A stretch of DNA of 64,000 bases. Source: Echinometra lucunter (lineage: Eukaryota > Echinodermata > Echinoidea > Camarodonta > Echinometridae). The stretch covers positions 7,256,613 to 7,320,612 of the forward strand of contig CM057157.1 in NCBI GenBank assembly GCA_029962745.1, given 5' to 3'. Below, in pieces: positions 1-11,824 of the stretch (position 1 is its first letter; the number at the start of each line of letters is the position of its first letter). Made by a program: the position numbers and the translations under genes. The notes under the pieces were generated by a model. It was not told the origin of the DNA, searched no databases, and saw nothing but the letters and a program-made list of their open reading frames with translations.

Positions 1-195
1 AAATGGGAGTGAATTGTGCTCACAAAAGGTGCTGTGACTCATTGCTCACAACAACAAACCGGACTTTCTGGATATATGCTGTCCCAGGAGGGTGTATTGA
101 TTTTTTTTCTCAATTGTTTATTGCAAAGACTGTGACAATAAGTATCCCTCATCTCTGAATTTGAATTGAATTGAATTGAATTGAATTGAAACGAA
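1..195 (+). repeat. Possible LINE 3' tail ending in (TTGAA)n
   Basis: A non-coding segment ends in a (GAATT/TTGAA) pentamer array at about 158-190, the kind of simple 3' terminus seen in CR1/L2-like LINEs. Similar tails occur at 14.7 kb and 39.3 kb. No coding part is present. Confidence 0.35.
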
Positions 196-418
196 ACTAC
201 AGGTAAAAGCATATATTATGTGAACAATCCACACTCATTACGGGGTACAAGGGCTTCAATAGGGAAATACGTACATGTAGATGTGCAAAAATGCGAACAC
301 GCAGAGAATTAATATCATTATAATACAAACAAAAAGAAAGCATCTCCAAGAAGCAAAACTAAACCCCATTTGTAACTTAAGCACACAAATGGAACTGGAT
401 TTTTGGTTGCGGACTTAC

Positions 419-526
419 TCCTTGTATCAGGATTAGGGCATTCCTTGGCAAAGTGGCCTGATTCTCCGCATCTATAGCAGCTTCCACCACCGCCACCACC
501 ACCACCACCTCCTCCTCCTCCACCAC
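419..526 (-). CDS. vasa: Vasa-like exon 10, glycine run and CCHC knuckle 5
   Basis: 108 bp, phase 1 in and out. A run of about 15 glycines encoded by GGT/GGA repeats precedes knuckle [14 protein letters not shown] and PNPDTR. Donor GTAAGT; acceptor AATGAAAG. The next exon lies outside the window, so the gene is cut here. Confidence 0.8.
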
Positions 527-3500
527 CTTTCATTGAATAAACAACACATTAATAAGTTATAATCAGCAAGTGAAAAAAAACATAGACAAATAGTTACAAC
601 TCCAATGCAACTATAAAGAGTCCTCTATTTGAGGATTCAGAATAGATGAAAAGCTACTTGTGTTTTGATAGGATTTGCCTTGAAAGCCTTGAAGTTGCCT
701 TATAAAGTTGCACAATTAGTGATTAAATCTCACCCTATCCCTTTGAATTCCTACTTGCCCCTCTGATGTCAAATGAAGGTTCCCTGTAAAGGCATCAATA
801 TCCAAAGCATGATAATAATGCAATGCAATCTTTGTTTTAAGAAATACAGAAAAAGTCCAATCTAGTGTTACATCTGCACATTTGGTTTGAGAAAAAAGCA
901 ACCATCCATCAGATTTTATCATAGTTTAATCAGGTTTTTAACTCTGGTACAACAAAATTTCGTCTCCAAGCCTACTTGTACTTGCCAAACTGAAAGCTGT
1001 TCCTAAAAAAGCTATGAAAATATAAGAACTTTTGTCTCTTTATGTAACAACCAATGACTGACTGAAAAATTTAGTTCATTATAAGACTGCCTCTCTGAAA
1101 TGAAGTAATGACACTAGAAATAGAAACTTCAATTTTTCTATTGAAAGAAATAACTGAAGAATTGGACAGACAAAACAAGAGTTTTAACCTGTAGCCTAAT
1201 AAATTATCTGATTCCCAGTCTTAATAAATTCATAACAGAAAGTCCACATTGTGCAGTTTGGCCAAGTAAGTTATGATGCTGAGCCCTTTAAAAACATACC
1301 AAATACATGAGCAGAATAAGAACAAAAAATATCTACACATACTGCGCAACATCTGTTCTGTCACTACTTGTCATTTGATACTGAAAAATTCTACTAGGAA
1401 AATAAGCACAAAAAGCACAAAACCTTTACATTGCCTTGACAATGTGATGAAAGTACAAACTGTTTTTTATGCAAACTGGCAACTTTTTAACTTTTCAACA
1501 TAATGGGTCAATCCATATTTTCATGTATTTACGATACATGTATGTGACTTTTAGTAAGAAAAAAGCTGCAATAGAAGAAAAATAATGGTGTTGCCAATCT
1601 GAAGGGAAAAAAAATGATCAAATAGGGCTTCCAATAATTCCTATCATGAATTGGTATAACAGAAGGATGACCAAGTTCTCATATATGATGGACTAATAAT
1701 GAACAGTCTTGACATCAAAGAAGGGTATCATATTACATCAATGTATTACTTGGTCTTCTATTCGTCCCACTTTTATAGATTAAGAGTTCAGATTCTGACG
1801 ACCTTATCTGAAAACAAAAATACAGGCATTTCAGAAGAAACCAGTCTTTGCAAAAATCAGTTTGCATTTGTAAAATAGAATCTAAAAGGATTCTTGATAT
1901 GCTACTGATAACACACCTTAAAGTATTTACAGGAAAGACAGTATGAGCACTGAGAAAGGGTTACAATCATGGTTCTCACCAGTACATAACACCCATGGTT
2001 CCAATACCATGTGTAAAGGGTTTCAGACAAGGAAGAACCATGTGTGAAATTGCTGCACCATGTGTGGCAACAAGGGTAAAAAAATATTGGAGTATATATT
2101 CCTAACAATAATGATAAATGTCACATATTGTTTTGCTTTTTGGCAATGTATGTGTACTTTTATGCCATTAGTAGACAACTCCTGCTTACCAAGAAGTATT
2201 TTTATCCTTTTACTATAGCATATACTGCTGCCACACCTATCTTTAGGTGTTATTCTGTAAAACTTCCGAAACTTCCACGCTTTGTGCAGATTGGGAACCG
2301 TATGTGGATTTTTTTTCTAGTGAGAACTCTGCTGATAACACACCTGAAAGTATTTACAGGAAAGACAGTATGAGCACTGAGAAAGGGTTGCAATATCCAC
2401 AAAAACTAACCTGAAGAATCCTTTGTTGGACAATCTCTTGACATGTGGCCTGTCTCGCCACAGTTGTAGCAAGCGCGATCACCACCTCCACGTCCTCCTG
2501 ATCAAATGCATTCAAAACGAAGACATAAAAAAATGAGTTAAGAAATAAAGGCATTTGAGAAGAAATTGGTCTGTGTAATCAGTTTGCATGTGTAAAATAG
2601 AATCTGAAATTATGTTTTATATGCTATTCTTAACACACCTTAAAGTAGTAATATTTCATTAAGCACAAGAATGATGTGAAATTAACTACAAAAACTAGAT
2701 GAATCCTCGACCCCACACGGTTGAAATTTATGCCTCTGCCATTTCAAGATCGGAAATATACGGTACATTCATGTTCATTTTTTTTTATTTTCATGTATAC
2801 AATAACATCTTTGACCTTGACCTTGGACCTTGTGAACCCCAAATCAAATGAGACCATTATGAGACCTTCCATATATGCATATGGGCAATTCCACGGTAAC
2901 TGACGTTACCAAGATAGAGTACTAGTGGTATTGTTTATATTGTAGTTTTGTGAATGACATTTGCTTCGGCTTTTAATTACTATAGATAAATAAGTTGATA
3001 ATAGGGAAGAAACACATTGACAGTTTTTATCTCAAACTGCATTTCTTATCACACAGCAAGCGAAAATGTGTCAGAAACTGATGTTACGCAAAAAGGACAT
3101 GGAAAATGATGGTGTAGAATCAAATTTATATATCTCATGTCTCAGACTTGTAAGGATTATATAATTCATTTGACATTACACCTAGGTTCCTGGGAAGAGA
3201 TGTGCAAAATAATGAGCAATTTGAATAATTTGTTTTAGTGCCATGAAAAATTTACTGAAGACATGTTGGTAACTGACGTTACGTAACTGATATTACAATT
3301 AAATTCAACGTAGATTTTGCACATTTACATTAGTGTTTCACTCATTAACTACTCAAAATCTGTTAAAGTAAGCCATTAAAACTAATTAAATGAAAAAAAA
3401 TCTGAGAGAAATTACTAAATATAAGAATAAGAGGCATTTAAAGCACATTTCCCTGACCATAGACCCGTATTTGCAAATTTTTGTTTATTTTATTCTGCGT

Positions 3501-6500
3501 AAGAAGGTCGAATTGCAGATTTTTAAATCTTAAATGTTTATTTGAAACAAAAATAAGACCCTGTAGTAATTTTAGATTTTCAATTGGAATTAACAGGGTA
3601 CAGTGCGATTTCAAATTTTGAGCTCTGTGTCCCATATGTTGTGGAATTACCCATACATGAACCAAGCCGGAAGTTGAACCGTCACAGAGTTGTTAAGTTA
3701 TAGCAAGAACCAGCAATTTTCATGTATAAATGACCTCTATGACCTTTGACCTTTAACCTTGAGACCCAAAATCTAATCAGATATTTGTCCCTCCTAATGC
3801 ATACATGTGCCAAGCTTGAAGCTGCTCCGTCAAATGGTTGTCGAGTTATCTCGAGAACGGACCATTTCTATGTACAAAATGACCTCTATGACCTTTGACC
3901 TTGAGACCCCAAAATCTCATCAGATCATTGTTCCTCCCATATGCACACATCAGCCAAGTTTGAAATTGATCTGTCAAATGGTTGTTGAGTTATCGTGAGA
4001 ACGAACCATTTCTATGTACATAATGACCTCTATGACCTTTGACCTTTGACCTTGAGACCCCAAAATCTAATCAGATCATTATTCCTCCCATATGCATACA
4101 TGAACCAAGTATGAAGTTGATCCGTCGAACAGTTCTTAAGTTATCGTGAGAACGAAAACGGGATGGACGGACGGACAACCCGAAAACATAATGCCTCCGG
4201 CAACCACCTACGGTGGGCTGAGGCATAAAAATAGAATGAGGCTGAGAGGAGAGGGAGTACTATCCAAGGACCAAACTAACCCGAGGAATCTTTTGTTGGA
4301 CAATCTCTTGACATGTGGCCAGTCTCGCCACAATTATAACACGCTCGATCACCTCCTCCACGTCCTCCTGATGAAATGTATTCAAAACAAAGACATATCT
4401 CAATAAATATGTTTACTTAGGAATTTAGAAAACACATGTTCATTATGCAAAATCAAAATTGTTGCACACAATCTGTCTTTTGCGAATAGAAAATTAAACT
4501 GCTTGGAAGATGCTTCTTGTCGTTTCTCACCACTTATAAGCACTTTAAGATTTGGCTACATTTTTAATGAGTTTTTCGAACAGGGTGCCAAAGGAATTAG
4601 ATAACATTTTGAGTGTTGATTATCTTGTATTAAAGACGCTCAGTAGTGGGCTTTCACGGGGAATTTGACACCATGGGTGCTTACCCAGTAACAGGTGTTG
4701 TCCATCACTATGAGTTTTATGACCAACAAACCTTATGTAATGCTCTGTATATTCCACCATTTTCCCCATTTGGCAAAGTCATTATCTCACTTTCCCTGGC
4801 CCGACAATGCCCAAAGCAAGCCGAAGAATGTTTATGGTAGGACAGTTTGTTTTGCTGTGCTCCAGAAATGTAGCTCTATTACAGTATTTCCAGTGCTTTT
4901 TACAAAGTCTGGTGTCAGCAAATTATGATCCACTCCCCATGAAAGCCCATGACTGAATGTCTTTAAATAGAAGTTTCATGGAGCAAGGCCATTACAATAT
5001 CAGTAATGGTACTTCATGACAATACTGGAGTCATCTGCATTCACAAATTTCTAGCTTTTCTAGTTTCTTAATAAATTCAGCAGAAAAATCATGATGCATG
5101 AGAAAGTACATGTAACATTTAAACATTTTCACACCCATCATGCAGAAATTTTTTTAAAACTAGCTATGCACACAAGCAACTGAACAGGCAAAATCAAAAT
5201 TAACTGCCACTTTGCATGTAGATACCAATGGGAAAAAAGGCCCTGCATACGACATGGTCGGCAATGACTGCAGACTACTATAGTAGGTGGATAGGATGGG
5301 GGAAACCCCATTGCCTGGAAGAACAAACCTGAGGAATCGGCATTAGGACAATCTCTGGCCATGTGCCCTTCTTCTTGGCATTTGAAACATGCATTACCAC
5401 CACCACCACCTTCACCTAAATAGAGATAACATGCATTTGCACCAAGAGTGCCCAAAGCAAGATAGAGTGAAACAAGCAGAAAAAAGGGTATAGGGTGGGG
5501 AGAACAGAGGAGAAAATACATGTACAATAATAGAAATATGAAATAAAATACATGAGACAAGCTGGAATTTATATGAAAAGAAAATCAACTAGCATTCAAA
5601 AAGAAAATGACACCACTTCCTCTATCTACCTAAAGAAAAGTGCATATACATGTATTTGCAATGAACGTGTGCACAGTAAGAGACAGGAAAAGAAAGAGTA
5701 TGTTTCCAACTTTTAAAGAGAATTTCATATGTAATATTATTTGAAAAAATTTGCACAAGAAAAAGGGAAAAGTTGTATTACACATACCTACTGCTACGCG
5801 TACATGTCGTTTGATTTTAAATTGATTCCGGTCTGTTTGCATACCAGGGTCAGTAGAAATCATTGAAAATGTTATTGTGCAAATAAAATGAATGCTAGTA
5901 GCCTAGTACCATAAATGCAAAATGATAAACATTGTGAAAGAGTGACGGAGCCTACTAGCAAGATTTCTGAAACATGACTGCAAAGTGACTGCACACCACA
6001 AAAAAATGTAATGCAGACAGGGTAGATATCATATACTCGAGATAATAATTTGATTGCATGAAATGAAAATGATAATATGATATACATTGTATTTAGCTGG
6101 CATGATTCTCTATATAATGCCATAGGGTGTAGTGAAATTGTGAGAAAACAAGGAAAGGGTCCTCACTTCTGCCAAATTTTCTTCCTCCCCCTCCTGATTC
6201 TGCACTAGGGCATTCACGGGCAAAATGCCCAGTTTCACCACATTTATGACATGTTCTATCTCCTCCACCTCCTCGGCTCCCTATTCAAAAGAGTGAGAGA
6301 AAAAACAATGTCATCAAAATTAACTTAATGATAATGAAGGCAGGGTAATCAATCAATAGCAAATAATCATTAGAATTACAATGTACATTAAATTATGCAT
6401 AATTCAATCAAACAGATCATATGGCTTTTCATGAAAATGAACTGCCAAGGCAGAAATAAGGGATTACATTGGCATTTTCAATGTACATGTACATGTAACA

Positions 6501-9500
6501 AGGGTTTGGGAAAGAGAAACAATGTTTTCTCTAGCCTAGGCCTTCCTGTGACTTTTCTCTGACCTTGGACATGTTATGGTCTGAACTGCAAACCACAAAA
6601 GAGACACTGTTGTATAGTGCTCCCACTCAAAGGGACTTGTGAACAATGATATGCTGCACAAGCACGGTTGTCCTTAAAACTATGCATCAAACAACATTTT
6701 AGTTAACAAGATCAAGTTCCAAGCCAAATTATCAAGCAATAACAAGAGTAACATAAGTTAAGTTTCATATAAAACTTGTCCACAGATCCATATGTTGTCA
6801 ACAATACACAAAAACAAGAGCGATTTGACTGTGCCCGATCAACAATTCATGCCTTAACCTTCTACGAAATATTTAATAATAATAATAATAATACTGGATA
6901 TTTATACAGCGTATGTATCTACCAAACAAGGTGCTCAAGGCGGTCCCAATATTACCCCGGCTAAGCTACATGTAGGCTACCAATTTCAGTGCTCACAGCT
7001 TTCAAGGAATTCCTTCCTGCCAGTACCCATTTACACCTGGGTCGAGTGTGGCAAGTGTAGATTAGTATCTTGTCAAAGGACATTAGTGCTGCGGCAGGGA
7101 TTCGAACCCTGTACCTTGTGGTTCAAAGCCCGCAGACTTATCCACTGGACCACAACACCTCTAAGTTATGCACATCTCAACAAGAGCTTCATACTACATG
7201 TAATAACCTTTACCTCTTCCACCTGAAAATATATTTCACTCATCTTTGACTAAAATCCCTGCCATGTTATCACTGAAAGAATAATTGCAAATAATTAAAA
7301 GCACTTTTCTAAGCCTATGAAATTTTACCTTTGACCTAAATAATGTACAAACCCAAAATCTAATCACATCGTCTTCCTCTGGTGATACTAGCATCAAGTT
7401 TGAATTTCATACCTCCATTGGTTCTCATAGTGTTCACTAGGCTAAAAACCTTATATTTTGGAATTGACCTCTGTGATCTTTGACCTATCTCCCCCAAAAC
7501 CTACCCAGATCATCTTTCTATGGTGATGTTATTAGCATCAAGTTTGAAGATCATATCTCAAATGGTTCTTGAGATACCTCGTTCACAAGGCTGAAACTTG
7601 AAATTTCAGAATTGACCTGTGACCTTTGACCTACATATACCTAACTCTAAATCTAATCAGATCATCTTCCAATGGTGATGTATACTACATTTTGTTGTAG
7701 CATTAAGTGTGAAGTTTATACCTTAAAAATGGTTCTTGATATATCACATTAATAATCCCAACTCCTAAAATTTTGGAACTGACCTCTGTGACCTTTGACA
7801 TATGTCCCCCCTAAGTCCACTCAAACATTCTTCCTGTGGTGATACATTCTAGCACTAATTTTTTAAGTTCATATACCTCTAATGGTTCTTGAGATATCAT
7901 GTTAACAATGCTAACACCTTAAGTCTCATACCGACCTCAGACCTTGAACTTTGACCTACATGTATATATCCCAAAATCCAACAGATCACCAACCTATGGT
8001 GATACAAACTAGGACCATGTTTGAAGTTTACACCTTAAACAGTTCTTAAGATATCACACTGAAAGCGGGATGGATGGACAGACAGACTAACAACATGAAA
8101 ACGCAATGCCTCTGGCACCACCTTCAGTGGGCAGAGGCATAAAAATGGTTTCAAGTGAATATCAACAATATCCATCTTGTGATATTCACAAATTCTAGAG
8201 TCAAGGATCTGCATTAGAAGTTGAATTAGACGATTCTTTCTTGTGCTTGTAAAAAAGCAAGAAATCACTTACCACCTCCTCCTCCGCCAAATGATTTGCT
8301 ACCGAAGCCACTCTTTCCAAATCCACTCTTGCCGAACCCACTGTCACCATTACCAGACCAAGGACTGCTCCCTGAATCACCATTAGATGGGCTCTCTTCC
8401 CAACCACTGCTCTCCCCTCCTCCGTTACTCAGACCTCCATTAGTCATACCACCCACACCACCATTGGAAGCAAAGGGGCTGATGAACCCACGACCCCTTC
8501 CTCGTCCTCTCCCAACACCAATGCCAAATCCATCCTAAAATAAAGAGGATTGATTGATGTTAACTTCATCATGGATAATTACACTGAGTTTTTATTTTAT
8601 TTTTCACCCAACATATCTCTACATGGGAAATTTCAAGCTTGCATGGTCTGATGTTAACATAAATCTTTACCACTCCATACTCAACTGCTTATGGTGCTGA
8701 CACAAGCCATCAGTCTGCAAGCAAATCTCAAATATTTTTTCATGCACAGCACTTAACATTAAGGGAATTATGCTAAAGGCCCTGTCCCATACCACCGTTT
8801 AATGATTCCATCTGAGAAACGAACGCGTACAATGTACGTTTATTCATTGGACTTTTAAAATTCGTTCTTCAGCTGGTTTACAGACGTATCTAGACGTTGG
8901 CAGACGGCACTAGTTCATTTTTTAATTTGCCTATGTCTGACACCATCTAACATTAATATTTAGATGGAGGCAGATGGAATCGTTAAAAGGTAGTAAGGGA
9001 CAGGTCCTTAATTCTTTGTAAAAGCCAAATTTCATTCGGAGATCTTTTCGAGGATTTATTTTCTTCATTAGTCATCTGTATGTCAACCCAACTGTGATAA
9101 AACAGAATGTGTATAAATCTGCAAAGTCTGTAAACTCTTAAGAAAAAAGTCAGAATTGTAAAATATGACAGAGCATTCCTATAACATTTCAGGCAAGAGG
9201 CAGAGATGTCATGCATTAATGGGCATCTACAATGCATGCGGTTTCATGCATTTGCCTTTTATCCATTCAGTGTATAAAATAGGTAGGTACATACATGTAC
9301 AGATACAAGTATGTCGAGCGCAAGTCTTAAATAGGCACACACTGTACTCTGCCCACTGATAAGCTACATGACCTTGGACTTGCTTTTAATAATAGAGCAC
9401 ACAATCCCTAATTCCATACAGTCAAGAATATGAGTGAAAGCGAAATTCATTTATACTAATGGTGTGTTCAACGAACCAAAATAAAATTTGATGAAACATC

Positions 9501-11789
9501 ACAGAATGGAGTGCTTGTCACTATGGTTGCAGACAATGCAGAGAAATAATTTGAGAATGACTGAATAACAAAAGTCAACAATTGTTGTAATGCACAATTT
9601 TAGGAATAACAAAGTATGTGTGCTTTTGTAATACATGTAAGTTTTTCCTTGTGCGCTCTCTAGATGTAAGAGGATAGGATAAGTAGCAATGGGGTAATGG
9701 AGATAAAACTTGTACACATTCCTGCTTGTACAATCACTCAACATTGTTTGGTTTGATTGATAGACTCTGAGGTTAAATGACTATCACCATCTTAGTCAGA
9801 CCCGACGCCTTGCGGAGCACGGCGCCGGACAAGGATAATCACAATCGATCAGGATTTGGGAGATTGGGCCGGGGCCGGGGCCAGGGCTCAATAGTGACGA
9901 TGGAGCACCGGTTTTCAAACTGAATCGACTCAGGCTTATGATGCCATTTTATTACCTGCTATGTTGAAACTTACATACATGTATAATATTATGTGTGTTC
10001 ATATACAGAGGCTGATCTTTTTAATCTATGAAATAAAATTCACCAACTATATATTTCAAGCCCTTGTGGCTGCATTATTTCCCACATTGTTTACAAGTAT
10101 AGTCAGTGATTGTATTACTGAACAGCATTGTATTACCAAACGCGCGCATTTACGCATCCAAAATTAATTTCCTACGCTTGGAACTATGCAACATTCTCCC
10201 ACAGGAGATTTTTAAAGGAAGATGACAAAAATGATGCAAAAACAATTTTTGTAATATCACTGTTTTCTCAAAAAGAAAAAAAAGAAGGTCAAACTAGTCG
10301 ATTGTCGATTTGGTACATTGTCCAACATTTTCCCTTAGGTTCCATAATAGAATTCCATTTTCAGGTCACCAAAACGCCACGTATGTGGAGAGGTGTGCGA
10401 TTGGAAGGTGATATCGGATTAAAGACTACTTGTCTTTGAAAATTTTTTATATCTTCATTTTCTATAGGTATTTGAGTATTTCATGGTGGAATTTTGATAC
10501 ATATTTAGAGAATATTGTATTTGATATGACTGAATCTATGAAAAGTGTTCGGTAATAGGATACACTTCAATACTTATAGAAGTTGCAGGTACATGCCTTT
10601 TACCAGACCTCTGCATTAATCATTTCTCATTCTTCAATTTTTTTTTTTCTCATTTTCTCCAAGTCTAGTATTCCACAGACCTTCTTACACTTCTTATCTA
10701 AGAGGCTCTACAATGAAATTTGATGAGGGGCAATCAAAACATAATGCCTCTTGGGGGTGTTGCAAGAAAGTTGCAATCATTTGCAAATCCCCCAAATCAG
10801 TTGAAAGTCTTGCATTCAAATTTGCAATTGACTGCAACTTACAATCAATCCTGTTGCAAGAACAAGCTGTGCCTGATATTAATATCACACACAAGTCTTG
10901 CAATTAATCGCAAATTAATCAAGCCCAACTTTACAATCAGTTGCATAATTTGCAACTGATTTGCACTTGATCAAAACTCAACTTTCTTGTAATATCCCCT
11001 TAGTATGTTATAGTGTTAAGCACTGTTCTTATAGGGAGAGATGACAAACAAGCACTGACGGTGTGTTTATATTTGTGTACTAAATACACACAGACAAGGT
11101 TTAATTTTCATAGTGCATGAATAGGGAGTACATTGCAGCTTAAAACCAACATACATGTTCCAAAATGCTCCCTTTTCAAAAATTGCATCTACATGTATGT
11201 TATGAATACTTACATCTTGGTTTCCAAACTTTGAACCACCTACACAAAAGAAATGAAGAAAATGCTCATGAAGTTTTTCCTTTTCAAGAACTTCCAGATT
11301 TTAAAATTCATCAAAATTTCTAATATTGACAGGCATATAAATAATTACATAAATGATAAAGGTCAAGTTTCCTGTGCAGTACTTCACCATGCTTTTATTT
11401 ATTTTTTTTCTGTTAAAATAACAACAAATTTCAAAACTCACAAAGGCTTTCCTGTTTTCATAGTAATAATTCTAATGTAAGTTTTGCAGAGCTTTCTGGC
11501 ATTGTCATATTCATTCTGGGTGAAAAAAAAAATTAGTCATGAAAAATCAGATATTCCAAGTTTTGTCTCCATCCAATACTGAGATTAATTTCAATAAAGG
11601 AATGGGATTACATAGGTGAATGGAAAAAAGAAATAGAGTTAACTTACCGAAAGTACTTTTACCAAAGCTTGTGCCACCCTACAAAAGAGAGGAAGAAAAA
11701 TGTAATGTAATTGTAAACAGAGTATATCTTCATTGTGCTTTTTCCTCTGGCTTTACTACTCCTATCCAGATTCCAAGATTCCCTACCTG

Positions 11790-11824
<35 letters not shown>

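Noticed and set aside
7080..7162. Possible functional tRNA gene with A and B boxes
   Set aside because: No good anticodon arm, and it continues into a SINE body with an (ATT)n tail; a second diverged copy exists at 23.6-23.8 kb.
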